Assembly (NCBI GenBank): GCA_902594875.1 | Contig: CACJNU010000008.1 | Coordinates: 1 to 64,000 of the forward strand | Source of the DNA: an uncultured Prochlorococcus sp. | GTDB taxonomy: Bacteria > Cyanobacteriota > Cyanobacteriia > PCC-6307 > Cyanobiaceae | Direction of reading: 5' to 3' | Length of the DNA: 64,000 nt | Shown here: positions 19,226-28,477 of the stretch, piece after piece | Numbering within the stretch: position 1 is the stretch's first letter | Layout: each line of letters starts with the position of its first letter | Notes under the pieces: generated by a model | What the model was told of the DNA's origin: nothing | The model's input: the letters and a program-made list of their open reading frames with translations, nothing else | Databases searched by the model: none | Position numbers and translations under genes: made by a program

Positions 19226-20214
19226 ATTTTTTTACCGAAAAAAAGGACATTTATTGATTCCTTTTCAACTAAATATTTACTTAAGGCTTCACTATCTCCA
19301 TGATGAAAAAATACATTTTTTGCTTCAGACTTTTTTACTACTTCCAGAATCCCATCCCAATCCGCATGATCAGAGATTGCGAATCCTTTATCATATCCTG
19401 ATCTTTTTCTTAGAGCTCTTATTGACATCCATCCACTCGCGAAAGCTGTTTGAATGTTTTTGAAATTTTTTAAGTAAGAACCCTTACTTAAAGATGGCGG
19501 TAATAATATTAGACTTCCTTTAAATTCATCTATCTTTTTTTTATTTTCAATTTTTATAGTATCTTTAATATCAATTCCAAGTTCCCTATAACTATTGTTC
19601 ATTTTGTGAATACTGCTATGGGAATAAATATTGCCTTTGAAATTTGTTTGACTAATTTCTTTTAACAATCTCTGAGCTTTTCCAAGTGAATAACAGAAAA
19701 GTAAAGAAGTTTTTTCTGGTGAATTAGTTATCCATTTTGAAATATCATTTGCTATTTTACTTGATTCATCCCACTTAAATATTGGCAATCCAAAAGTACA
19801 TTCGCTTATTAAATAATCAGTTTTTACTATTTCATATTGTTTGCAAGTCTGATCTTTTTGAAGCTTAAAGTCACCTGAAATTAGCCATTTTTCTTCAGCA
19901 AAAATAAACCTTATTTGACTAGATCCTAGGATGTGACCGGATGGATGAAAAGAGATATTAATGCCATTTATCTTAAATTTTTCTCCATATTCAAAAGTCT
20001 TAATTTTGATATTATCTCCAACCCTATCTTTAAGAAGTATCGCAGTTTCCTTGGTAGAAATGTATTCTTCACAGCCAAATGTAAAGTGATCAAAATGAGC
20101 ATGAGTTATTAATGCCTTTTTTACTGGCTTTCTTGGATCAATCCAAATATCAGCAAGTTCACAATAAAGATTTCCATCTTTATATCTAATTAAATATTCT
20201 TGTTTAGTTCTCAA
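19222..20214 (-). CDS. Ligase-associated DNA exonuclease (MBL fold)
   Basis: THAHFDHFTFG, HPSGHILGSSQ, SDHADWDGI; 4-bp overlap with the ligase gene. Confidence 0.9.
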   Translation of the reverse strand: MRTKQEYLIRYKDGNLYCELADIWIDPRKPVKKALITHAHFDHFTFGCEEYISTKETAILLKDRVGDNIKIKTFEYGEKFKINGINISFHPSGHILGSSQIRFIFAEEKWLISGDFKLQKDQTCKQYEIVKTDYLISECTFGLPIFKWDESSKIANDISKWITNSPEKTSLLFCYSLGKAQRLLKEISQTNFKGNIYSHSSIHKMNNSYRELGIDIKDTIKIENKKKIDEFKGSLILLPPSLSKGSYLKNFKNIQTAFASGWMSIRALRKRSGYDKGFAISDHADWDGILEVVKKSEAKNVFFHHGDSEALSKYLVEKESINVLFFGKKI

Positions 20215-20249
20215 AGCTACAACTCTTACAATGAAGTTAATTTAGCTAA

Positions 20250-20663
20250 TTATGCCCAAGCTTGTTTTGATAAAGCTATAGCTGAAATTGTTAGTAAAGC
20301 AATAACTACAAATTTGTTACTCCAATTAATCATGAATGAACTAATTTTCTTGAAAGAAACTCTATTAGATGGAACTATATTTTTTTTATTAATAATTTGA
20401 TTATTTTCATTATTTTCTAAGTAATTTAAATTTTTAATCTTATTTATTAATTTAGATTCGCAAGTTGAGAGTTTTTCTACTTGATTTAATAATTCAACAT
20501 CTTCTGGCCTTAATAAAGAATTTAATTCTTTAATTTGTCTTTCGTTTTTCATAAGAAATTCATTAACTATCTCATCTGCCCCTAACCCCTTCTTTATATT
20601 TAAAAGAATATCATCTCTTTCCCAGGATTTTTCTAGAGAATTTAAAATTTTGCTTATGCTCAT
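20250..20663 (-). CDS. Hypothetical protein with C-terminal TM helix
   Basis: 137 aa ORF, tail FVVIALLTISAIALSKQAWA. Confidence 0.65.
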   Translation of the reverse strand: MSISKILNSLEKSWERDDILLNIKKGLGADEIVNEFLMKNERQIKELNSLLRPEDVELLNQVEKLSTCESKLINKIKNLNYLENNENNQIINKKNIVPSNRVSFKKISSFMINWSNKFVVIALLTISAIALSKQAWA

Positions 20664-20746
20664 TTTAAGTATTTTTACTTATGATAAATTATTATTTTTT
20701 TCTTCTGTGGCTTATTCCTTTAAGTAATTAAAAAAATTATTTTTAT

Positions 20747-21028
20747 TTAAGATTTACGAATAAGTCTGTTAGCAAAATATTTTATCTTTACCTTTTCTAC
20801 ACTTTTTTTAGAACTACTTATAGTTTTAACTTTATTTAAATTGATCACTTCATCAGACACATTTTTGCCCGTTTCAAAATAACTTTTAATTTTTTCTAAT
20901 TCTTCTTTATTTAATCTTTTTGTTGCACCTTTTGCATTGATTCCAAGTTTCTTGCAGGCTAATAATATTCTATTACTTTCGACATTAAGATCTTTGGCAA
21001 TACTGAAAATAGGAGTGTTGGTAGACAT
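20747..21028 (-). CDS. Small protein with IF-2 N-terminal-domain-like fold, standalone
   Basis: IFSIAKDLNVESNRILLACKKLGINAKGATKRLNKEELEKIKSYF resembles IF2_N. Confidence 0.65.
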   Translation of the reverse strand: MSTNTPIFSIAKDLNVESNRILLACKKLGINAKGATKRLNKEELEKIKSYFETGKNVSDEVINLNKVKTISSSKKSVEKVKIKYFANRLIRKS

Positions 21029-21124
21029 TATTTTCTTTACTATGAAATTTATTATTTATAGTATATTTATAAATTAGAAATTAAATATATTTTTAATTAT
21101 TATTAATTTTAAAAACATTTTTAA

Positions 21125-22444
21125 TTAAGCTACTTCATCTTCAAAATTATTTATATCATTAAACTTCTTCTTCATGGTTGGATTATTTCTAGTTAATTTC
21201 TTTACTGTCAAATCTTGAGACTTGCTGTCAGCAGATAAAAGATGTTTTTTTGAGAGAACTAAAGCCTCTTTAGTTTTTTGTAAATGGGTTATTGATTTAT
21301 CAATTTCTGAAATTGCATCATTAAATCTATCCTGAGCAAGTGAAACATTTTTACCAACTGCATTTTTGAATTGCTCAAGAGTACTTTCAAAATTAGTTAT
21401 GTCAAAATTCTCACGTTTCATTAAATCAATTTGTGATTTGTATTTTATGGTTTCCATAGATGCATTTCTTAGCAGAGAAATAATGGGCAAGAAAAATTGA
21501 GGTCTTATGACATACATTTTTGGGAATCTATGAGAAACATCTACTATGCCAGCATTATATAGTTCACTATCTGGTTCTAGAAGGGATACAAGTACTGCAT
21601 ATTCACAAGATTTTTGTCTTCTATCTTTATCTAATTCTTTTAAAAAATCTTCGTTTTTTCTTTTATTAGTTCCATTTAAACTTTCATTCTTCATCTCAAA
21701 CATTATGGATACAACTTCGGTTTTATTTTCATCAAATTCTCTAAATATATAGTCACCTTTACTTCCTGAAGTGGCATCATTATCCTTTTCGAAATATGAG
21801 TTTTTAAATGCAGAGGCACGATTAAGATTAAATTGAGTTTCGCAATGGATTTCTAATGTTTCTCCTATCATCTTTGTAGATAATCTAGATTTCATTTCTC
21901 TTAACTCCTGAATAGTCAGGTCTCTTTCACTAATTTTGTTTTTAAACTTTTCTTCAATTAATTTTTCATTAATTGAATGTTCAAGCTTCATTTTTTCAAT
22001 GGAATTTGTTAAAGATGAGTTTTCTTTTTCTAAATTAGTAACAGCTTCACTAATTTTGTTTTTTAAAGATAATTCTGAAATTAAAGACTGGTTTTTAATT
22101 TCGTCTTTCAACTTGATTAATTCATTATTCAATGAATTAATTTTATTTGTTGCTTGATTTTTTAAATCATTAAGGGAATTCGTTTTCTTTTCCTCAGCTA
22201 TTTTTAATTTAGATTCAAGAGTTTGGATCTCAGAATCTTTAATCCGATTCTGCTCTATTAACTGTATTTTTAACTCACGTTTTAAAATTTCCAAAGCTTT
22301 TTTATTATCTTCTTCAGCCAAGATAAGTCTTTCTTTTATTTGTTTATTAAATTCTTCGTCTTTTATCTGAAGAAGTATTTCTTCAAAGCTGCTGGGATCA
22401 ATTCGGAAAGTTTGGCCGCATGAAGGACATTTAATATCTTTCAT
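21125..22444 (-). CDS. DUF2130 domain-containing protein
   Basis: N-terminal CPSCGQ zinc-ribbon-like motif, long coiled coil, KGDYIFRE...SIMFEMKNE...DRRQKSCEYAVLVS core. Confidence 0.85.
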   Translation of the reverse strand: MKDIKCPSCGQTFRIDPSSFEEILLQIKDEEFNKQIKERLILAEEDNKKALEILKRELKIQLIEQNRIKDSEIQTLESKLKIAEEKKTNSLNDLKNQATNKINSLNNELIKLKDEIKNQSLISELSLKNKISEAVTNLEKENSSLTNSIEKMKLEHSINEKLIEEKFKNKISERDLTIQELREMKSRLSTKMIGETLEIHCETQFNLNRASAFKNSYFEKDNDATSGSKGDYIFREFDENKTEVVSIMFEMKNESLNGTNKRKNEDFLKELDKDRRQKSCEYAVLVSLLEPDSELYNAGIVDVSHRFPKMYVIRPQFFLPIISLLRNASMETIKYKSQIDLMKRENFDITNFESTLEQFKNAVGKNVSLAQDRFNDAISEIDKSITHLQKTKEALVLSKKHLLSADSKSQDLTVKKLTRNNPTMKKKFNDINNFEDEVA

Positions 22445-22575
22445 TTTTTAATCACAAAATTAATAATAGAAAGGATTTAATATTCGAATTATGTAAAAAG
22501 AATATTATTCTTGACTAAGAATAAACAATGAACCAATATTATGCATTAAAAAATATAGTAATTACGCAATAAAAG

Positions 22576-22956
22576 TTATATTAATCCTGATTCCTTAAGA
22601 ATGTTTATTTTATTTGCTAATTCTATATCTGCAGAAGATATTGAGCGGTCTAAAGTTTTGTGAGATGAAACTGTGTAACCACTGTCATCAACAAATTCGT
22701 CTTCCCCATCTTTTAGATGGGCATTTTCATTTTGAATATCTTTAAAACTATCCGATTTGAATATATTTGACTTGCTGATGTTACTATATCCAAAATTCGC
22801 AATTCCTCTTGCATCTAATGCTTCCTCAACTAATATTCCAACTACTTTAGATCTACTTATAGATTCACTCTTGGATATTTCATCAATAATTTCAAGTACT
22901 CTTTTTCTAGGAAGATATCCTATCCTTTTAACTTTATTTTCCATAAGTCTATGCAT
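22576..22956 (-). CDS. Hypothetical protein with ribbon-helix-helix-like N-terminus
   Basis: RIGYLPRKRVLEIIDEISKSESISRSKVVGILVEEALDARG. Confidence 0.6.
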   Translation of the reverse strand: MHRLMENKVKRIGYLPRKRVLEIIDEISKSESISRSKVVGILVEEALDARGIANFGYSNISKSNIFKSDSFKDIQNENAHLKDGEDEFVDDSGYTVSSHKTLDRSISSADIELANKINILKESGLI

Positions 22957-23173
22957 ATGTCAATATTGTAACACTTCTGTCAACTCAACTCAGAATTTGA
23001 TTAATAGCACTTATGTATAAATTTAAATAGTAGGATTAAAGTATAATTTCAAAGAACACTCATTAAAAGTTATTTATCAAATACTCATGGGGATAGTTTT
23101 AAATGCTTCTTCTAATAACTTTTTCTGTTTGGTTCTGATTTTTGAAATTTTCTACATTTAAATTCCAAATATT

Positions 23174-23377
23174 ATGAAAGATAAACTATATGATAATGCT
23201 GATAGCTTTGCAATGTCATTTGATGAGGAATGGGAAAATGTTGATTGTGATGATATACGCTTAAAGATAGATAAGGTATTAGAACTTTTATCAGATCACC
23301 CTTTTTTGATATCTAATCCTGAAAATGCTAGAAAAATGGCAGAATTTAGGATATTTTCATTAAAAAAATTTCAATAA
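23174..23377 (+). CDS. Hypothetical protein, 67 aa
   Basis: ORF MKDKLYDNADSFAMSFDEEWENVDCDDIRLKIDKVLELLSDHPFLISNPENARKMAEFRIF. Confidence 0.6.
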   Translation: MKDKLYDNADSFAMSFDEEWENVDCDDIRLKIDKVLELLSDHPFLISNPENARKMAEFRIFSLKKFQ

Positions 23378-23401
23378 TTATTTTTAAATTTTTAAAATTA
23401 A

Positions 23402-23431
23402 TTTTTTTAAGATTAGTTTTTTTAAGATTAG
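23402..23431. repeat. Tandem 15-bp repeat (TTTTTTTAAGATTAG x2, partial third)
   Basis: Read directly. Confidence 0.8.
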
Positions 23432-23448
23432 TTTTAATTAATTAAGAT

Positions 23449-23622
23449 TTAAATTGTTGGTGAATTAAAAAATCCCTTACTGTATAAAAATATTATTATG
23501 CCAATTATTGGACCTATCCCAAAAACAAAAAGTACTAATTTCGCAGAATTTTTTGTTTGACCTAATTTTTGATCATTTAAATTTGAATTAGTTTGTTTTT
23601 TTTTAGATTTTTTCTTTTTCAT
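23449..23622 (-). CDS. Hypothetical small membrane protein, 57 aa
   Basis: MKKKKSKKKQTNSNLNDQKLGQTKNSAKLVLFVFGIGPIIGIIIFLYSKGFFNSPTI; unlisted ORF with basic N-terminus plus TM. Confidence 0.55.
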   Translation of the reverse strand: MKKKKSKKKQTNSNLNDQKLGQTKNSAKLVLFVFGIGPIIGIIIFLYSKGFFNSPTI

Positions 23623-23757
23623 GAAAGTTATATTACTACAATTCGACTTTAAAAGATTTTGATATGTTATTGGGTTTGAAAAAATTTTTCAAATTGACAA
23701 AGCTTATATGTGAGTCAAAAAAGATCGTATTGTATAATGTAAAGAATACAAGGAAAT

Positions 23758-23955
23758 ATGAGTGCAACTAAGAGAGAGGAAGTTTGTTCCCACCTTAGAT
23801 ATATAAGGTTAGAGCTTAGAGAGATGCATCAAATGCTCATCAAAGAAGATTTGTTGCCAGATCTTAATGAAGCAAAGGAAGTACTCGCTCAGCTTGATGC
23901 TTTATTGGATTTATTATCAGAAAAAAAAGTAACCAAGATAAAAAGCCAATTTTGA
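23758..23955 (+). CDS. Hypothetical protein, 65 aa, helical
   Basis: ORF MSATKREEVCSHLRYIRLELREMHQMLIKEDLLPDLNEAKEVLAQLDALLDLL. Confidence 0.65.
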   Translation: MSATKREEVCSHLRYIRLELREMHQMLIKEDLLPDLNEAKEVLAQLDALLDLLSEKKVTKIKSQF

Positions 23956-23979
23956 GAGCTTTCAGTTAAATTGATCGTA

Positions 23980-24174
23980 TTAAAGATAATTTGTAGCTGA
24001 TTCTATTTTTTTTCTATTGTCGTGCATCTGTTCCAATTTATTATAAATTTCTTTAATTTGAATTTGTATTAGATCGGTCGAATGTATATTACTTAACGCA
24101 TCTAATGTTGATAGAAGGCTTTCTTTGGCTTCAATTAAATGTCTACATTCTTTACTGCCTGCTTCGTAGGACAT
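23980..24174 (-). CDS. Hypothetical protein, 64 aa, helical
   Basis: ORF with amphipathic composition. Confidence 0.55.
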   Translation of the reverse strand: MSYEAGSKECRHLIEAKESLLSTLDALSNIHSTDLIQIQIKEIYNKLEQMHDNRKKIESATNYL

Positions 24175-24318
24175 AGGATTATTATAAAGAAATTTATTAT
24201 CTTAAATATATTAAAAATTCTTCCGTATTGCTTGATACTCTTATTAAATCAACGCTTATTATTGTAATTTTCAATACAAAATAAGAAATTATTTTTACTA
24301 AGATTCAAGAAAAAACAA

Positions 24319-24501
24319 ATGCAAGAAAATTCCAATGATTATAAATTCTGTATTAAGTTGGCACTAGATAATGCAAAAAAAAGAATTAATTTATTAGATG
24401 ATTTTGATAAAAAGTGTGTTATGGAAGAATATAAAGAATGGATAAATGATGGTTTAAGTAAGCATACGGTTTTACTACTAAGAGATGATCCGATCATCTA
24501 G
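24319..24501 (+). CDS. Hypothetical protein, 60 aa
   Basis: ORF MQENSNDYKFCIKLALDNAKKRINLLDDFDKKCVMEEYKEW... Confidence 0.5.
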   Translation: MQENSNDYKFCIKLALDNAKKRINLLDDFDKKCVMEEYKEWINDGLSKHTVLLLRDDPII

Positions 24502-24520
24502 GAAAGATGTGAAAATATTT

Positions 24521-24616
24521 TTATTTCTTTGTACTAGAAGTAACCCTAAATAAAAAATAAAGACTTACGATAAAAATTACTGACAGAATAAAAGTTAATG
24601 ATGAAAAACTATCCAT
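24521..24616 (-). CDS. Candidate 31-aa single-TM protein
   Basis: MDSFSSLTFILSVIFIVSLYFLFRVTSSTKK; unlisted. Confidence 0.4.
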   Translation of the reverse strand: MDSFSSLTFILSVIFIVSLYFLFRVTSSTKK

Positions 24617-24675
24617 TTCTATATTAATTAAAAAATTTATTTAACTATAGCAGTTAACTTAAATTAGTCCTGGAT

Positions 24676-24804
24676 TCAGTTTTCTTTGAAAAGTGAAAGA
24701 ATAAATTTATTCAAACTTTCTTTTTCTAAAAATATTTTTTTCTTCTTGTAGGTCTTTAATTTCTTAAAAATTAAATCAACTAAGTGTTCTGATTTTTGAG
24801 TCAT
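24676..24804 (-). CDS. Candidate 42-aa basic protein
   Basis: MTQKSEHLVDLIFKKLKTYKKKKIFLEKESLNKFILSLFKEN; unlisted. Confidence 0.35.
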   Translation of the reverse strand: MTQKSEHLVDLIFKKLKTYKKKKIFLEKESLNKFILSLFKEN

Positions 24805-24813
24805 ATATTCAAT

Positions 24814-25164
24814 TTATTTTTCCAATAAATAAATTTTCTCTTCACCTATTTTATCTGGCTTTGTTATTTTACATCCTTTATCTTTTTCCATATTGCAATC
24901 TTTTGTGGCAGGAACAGATTTCCAGGAACAAATTTTTTCTTGGGATTCTTCTTTTAAAATCTTCCATCCATCATCTAAGTATTCTGAAATACCATCCTCT
25001 CCACAAGAAAACTTTATTTCCATTCTATTCTTTTCTGAATTAGGATTATCATCAATATTTTTTTCCAAATTATTTGAGGGATACTCTTTATTAGTCGATG
25101 TCCTACAAGAAATTAAGAAAATTGCGATTAGAATTAATATAGGAACTTGTTTTATTATTTTCAT
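24814..25164 (-). CDS. Hypothetical lipoprotein, 116 aa
   Basis: Lipobox-like LISCRTSTNKE after hydrophobic N-terminus. Confidence 0.65.
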   Translation of the reverse strand: MKIIKQVPILILIAIFLISCRTSTNKEYPSNNLEKNIDDNPNSEKNRMEIKFSCGEDGISEYLDDGWKILKEESQEKICSWKSVPATKDCNMEKDKGCKITKPDKIGEEKIYLLEK

Positions 25165-25206
25165 TTTTTTAACTTTTCATGATTCTAAAATTATTTAAAT
25201 TATAGT

Positions 25207-25383
25207 TTATTTTGATTCGATTAATTTTAATAATTTATCCATTTTATCCATCAAGTCTTTTACATCACCTGGCTTCGGTAATATTAATTCTTCCGTAACT
25301 TCTAAATGCATTTTCTTTAATTGTTGCCTCAAATCTTTTAAATGCATTTTTACGTTTTCTTTCTTTTGTTTTATATCAGTCAT
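25207..25383 (-). CDS. Hypothetical 58-aa helical protein
   Basis: MTDIKQKKENVKMHLKDLRQQLKKMHLEVTEELILPKPGDVKDLMDKMDKLLKLIESK; unlisted. Confidence 0.55.
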   Translation of the reverse strand: MTDIKQKKENVKMHLKDLRQQLKKMHLEVTEELILPKPGDVKDLMDKMDKLLKLIESK

Positions 25384-25464
25384 AGGAATAAAATTTAAAA
25401 TTTATTAAACTTAAAGTTATTATCATAATATTGAGATGCTTATTTATAGAGAATAATTTAAAAT

Positions 25465-25911
25465 TTAATTTTTTAAATTTTCTATTTCATAGATTTCTTC
25501 GCCACCATAACAAAAGTTTGTGGATAACATTTTTATCTCCCGATTATTAATTCCGATTGTATTTTTATTTTTAATAATATAATTTTTAGCATTTGCTTCA
25601 CAATCTAATTTATTTTTTGCATGTTTAATAACTGGAAAAAAATATGCCAATGAAGTAATTACAAACAAAAATATTATTATTGATTTTTTTTCATTTTCAA
25701 TAAATTCTTTAGATGTTTTTTTGGCTTTTAATATTTTTATTAGTAATTTATCTGGTAATCCTATTTGAACAAATAACAACTCTATCCACCATGGAAGCTC
25801 CTTTTCTTTCTTTTTCTTTAAGTTTGAGGAAGTATTCATTTTCTTGGCTTCATAGTTTTGGGTTTTCGGTTCTTTAGGATTAGTTGTTTCTTTTTTATTC
25901 ATATCATCCAA
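25465..25911 (-). CDS. Hypothetical single-TM protein, 148 aa
   Basis: Lys-rich N-terminus, TM IIIFLFVITSLAYFFPVI, Cys-containing C-terminus. Confidence 0.6.
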   Translation of the reverse strand: MDDMNKKETTNPKEPKTQNYEAKKMNTSSNLKKKKEKELPWWIELLFVQIGLPDKLLIKILKAKKTSKEFIENEKKSIIIFLFVITSLAYFFPVIKHAKNKLDCEANAKNYIIKNKNTIGINNREIKMLSTNFCYGGEEIYEIENLKN

Positions 25912-26030
25912 TGATTTATTTGGAATGTAGAGGTTTTATTTTGATTTGAAAACTATATCTTTATTTTATAAGTTTTAATTTAATTTATCTATGTATTTGA
26001 GTATTGTTAATTTGTAGTTAGAAATTTTAA

Positions 26031-26300
26031 ATGGCAAAAAAAAGAAGGAAGTTAAATAAAGATTTTGAGAGAAAAATATATTCATCAAAAAAAAATGTCG
26101 AGTTAGTACTGGCAAAAATCTATGATATCGATGATGAAGACATACAAAAAGAATATATGAGCGCCTTTAACAAAGTGGTTTACTTATATGATGAATTAAA
26201 AGAAGATTACGAACGACAAGGATTTTCTGATAATTCTGAAGAACTTCTCACAAACTATAAAAATGCATTTAATCTTTTCGAATCAGAATTTGAAATTTAA
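26031..26300 (+). CDS. Hypothetical protein, 89 aa
   Basis: ORF with typical codon use. Confidence 0.6.
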   Translation: MAKKRRKLNKDFERKIYSSKKNVELVLAKIYDIDDEDIQKEYMSAFNKVVYLYDELKEDYERQGFSDNSEELLTNYKNAFNLFESEFEI

Positions 26301-26313
26301 ATTCAATTTCTAA

Positions 26314-26520
26314 TTACCGTTTGTAAGGGGTTACAGGTATTTCAATTAGCTTTCCTTTTTGGAGATCAGATCTTTTCTCTTGTAAATTTTTTATACATAA
26401 AGATACTCTTTTCTCCTTTGCGCAAAATCTTTTTATTTGGTAATCAGTAAGGGAAAATAATTTATTACTCAATGAAAAAAAGGCCAATAAAAACATAAAA
26501 AAATTTAATACCAATTTCAT
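26314..26520 (-). CDS. Hypothetical secreted peptide, 68 aa
   Basis: Signal-like N-terminus MKLVLNFFMFLLAFFSLSNKLFS. Confidence 0.55.
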   Translation of the reverse strand: MKLVLNFFMFLLAFFSLSNKLFSLTDYQIKRFCAKEKRVSLCIKNLQEKRSDLQKGKLIEIPVTPYKR

Positions 26521-26560
26521 TTGTTCTCTCCTAATTATTTTCTAATACACTTTAATTTAA

Positions 26561-26839
26561 TTACTTTTTATTATAAAGATCTATGATTCCTTTTAATTCA
26601 TCTTTACTTAACTCTGTTGAAATAAAAACTTCTTGAGCTGTATTACCCTTTCTTGCGATTGCTTTATATCCGTTTATAGTTTTCACTGACAATCTAATTA
26701 TCAATTTAGAGGATCTTCCCCTGGCTCTTGAAATAACAGCTGGAGTTATTGTCTTGATATTATTTTCCAGTACTAATTTTTGAAGTATTGGAATTAGACC
26801 TTCTATATTTGTACTATGATTTAAAACTAACCTTCCCAA
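26561..26839 (-). CDS. DUF2103 family protein (predicted metal-binding), TTG start
   Basis: MGRLVLNHSTNIEGLIPIL...TITPAVISRARGRSSKLIIRLSVKTINGYKAIARKGNTAQEVFI. Confidence 0.8.
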   Translation of the reverse strand: MGRLVLNHSTNIEGLIPILQKLVLENNIKTITPAVISRARGRSSKLIIRLSVKTINGYKAIARKGNTAQEVFISTELSKDELKGIIDLYNKK

Positions 26840-26955
26840 TTTAATTTTACTACAATTCTATTGGGAAAATTTTGTTTCTGAGAAATTAAATTTAGCTTTA
26901 AAATGATTAAAAAATTTTGAAGTTCTGTTATATTTATAAAAACTATCAAATTCTA

Positions 26956-27057
26956 ATGATCTTTCAAATAGGTTGGGCAGCATTGGCTGCTATATTTACT
27001 TTTTCAATTGCCATGGTTGTTTGGGGAAGAAATGGGGACGGATCCATTGACATATGA
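26956..27057 (+). CDS. petN: Cytochrome b6-f complex subunit 8
   Basis: [47 protein letters not shown] signature. Confidence 0.93.
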
Positions 27058-27194
27058 TTTCATTTTTAACTTATGAAGTCTATTTAAGTAAATTTCTTAC
27101 CTTAACATCGTTTGTTTTACTAATATTCATAACATTAGCTGTAATTTATATATCATATGTCTCTTGGAAAGATAAAAAAAGATTAAAAAAATAG
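27054..27194 (+). CDS. Candidate 46-aa membrane protein overlapping petN stop (ATGA)
   Basis: [48 protein letters not shown] segment, basic tail. Confidence 0.55.
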
Positions 27195-27197
27195 TTA

Positions 27198-27854
27198 TTA
27201 TTTTTCTTGGTTTTTTTTCTTATCCTTAATTTTTAGCTCTTCAATTAATTCTTTTGCTTGTTCCATTTTTGATATGCTGCTTTTGTAGATTCCAATATCT
27301 TTTTCTGCTTTATTAGCAGATAAGCTTAACTTCTCAAAAATATCAGAGATCATCTTATTTTTATCTGATTCATTTTTCTCTTTGAAATCTTGTGAGTTTG
27401 AAATTAATATATATAGCCCTAAGTTCAAAATTCTTGAAGGATAAAGTTTAGAATTACTTTTTTCTACTAATAATTTTAAAATATCTTTAGAAATTTTATC
27501 CTTGAATTCTTTTTGAGATTTTTTTGATATTTCATTAATATCTTTCGCCTCAAAATTTGTAGAACTGCATAAAGATTCAAAAAGTAGATCCAAGTGTTTT
27601 TCAGGTTGATATCCTTTCATTAATTCTTTGAATGTTTCAGTGAGGCCGACACAAAAGAGATAATCTTGCGTAAATTCATTTTGATGGTTCAAAAGATTAA
27701 GTTCGACAAGCATTTCATCAACTATTCTTTTATATAAACCTGGAATGACGTAAGGAAATTTTTCATGAAATAACTTTTTGCTATCTGAAACAGTCAATTT
27801 TTCTTTCAATTTTTTATATGTAAACCTTAATAAGGTTAGCGTATGTTGACTCAA
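27198..27854 (-). CDS. thf1: Thylakoid formation / photosystem II biogenesis protein Psb29 (Thf1)
   Basis: [41 protein letters not shown]...[19 protein letters not shown] start. Confidence 0.88.
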   Translation of the reverse strand: MSQHTLTLLRFTYKKLKEKLTVSDSKKLFHEKFPYVIPGLYKRIVDEMLVELNLLNHQNEFTQDYLFCVGLTETFKELMKGYQPEKHLDLLFESLCSSTNFEAKDINEISKKSQKEFKDKISKDILKLLVEKSNSKLYPSRILNLGLYILISNSQDFKEKNESDKNKMISDIFEKLSLSANKAEKDIGIYKSSISKMEQAKELIEELKIKDKKKNQEK

Positions 27855-27889
27855 TATCGTTAATATCTAATAAACAGATAAATATTATT

Positions 27890-28477
27890 ATGATCCCTTT
27901 AGTTTTAGAAGAATCTGGCGGTAGTGAAAGAGTCTTTGATATTTATTCGAGACTTTTAAGAGAGAGAATAATCTTTTTGGGAGAACAAGTTACTAGTGAA
28001 ACTGCTAATAGAATTGTTGCTCAATTATTGTTCCTCGAGGCAGAGGATCCAGATAAGGACATTTATATGTACATAAATTCACCTGGAGGATCCGTATATG
28101 ACGGATTGGGTATCTTTGACACAATGCAACATGTAAAGCCTGACATTCATACAGTATGTGTTGGTTTAGCGGCTAGTATGGGTGCATTTTTGCTTGCGGC
28201 AGGTACTAAAGGTAAAAGAAGCAGCCTTCGACATTCAAGAATAATGATTCATCAACCTCTTGGAGGTGCTAGAGGGCAAGCTAGTGATATAAGGATTCAA
28301 GCAGATGAAATTTTGTTCTTAAAAGAACGACTAAATACTGAATTATCAGAAAGAACTGGAAAGGATTATGACACTATCAAAGAAGATACTGATAGAGATT
28401 TTTATATGTCCCCAAACGAAGCTGTTGATTACGGTTTAATTGATCTGGTGTTAGATAAGAAACCAATAAAATTTTAG
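27890..28477 (+). CDS. clpP: ATP-dependent Clp protease proteolytic subunit
   Basis: [42 protein letters not shown]. Confidence 0.97.
   Translation: MIPLVLEESGGSERVFDIYSRLLRERIIFLGEQVTSETANRIVAQLLFLEAEDPDKDIYMYINSPGGSVYDGLGIFDTMQHVKPDIHTVCVGLAASMGAFLLAAGTKGKRSSLRHSRIMIHQPLGGARGQASDIRIQADEILFLKERLNTELSERTGKDYDTIKEDTDRDFYMSPNEAVDYGLIDLVLDKKPIKF

Noticed and set aside
22499-22521. AT-rich inverted repeats AAGAATAtTATTCTT and ATTCTTgactAAGAAT near 22.5 kb
   Set aside because: Short and AT-only; such symmetry is expected by chance at this base composition
23083-23160. 24-aa ORF MGIVLNASSNNFFCLVLIFEIFYI
   Set aside because: Hydrophobic but very short, no signature of known photosystem small subunits; insufficient support
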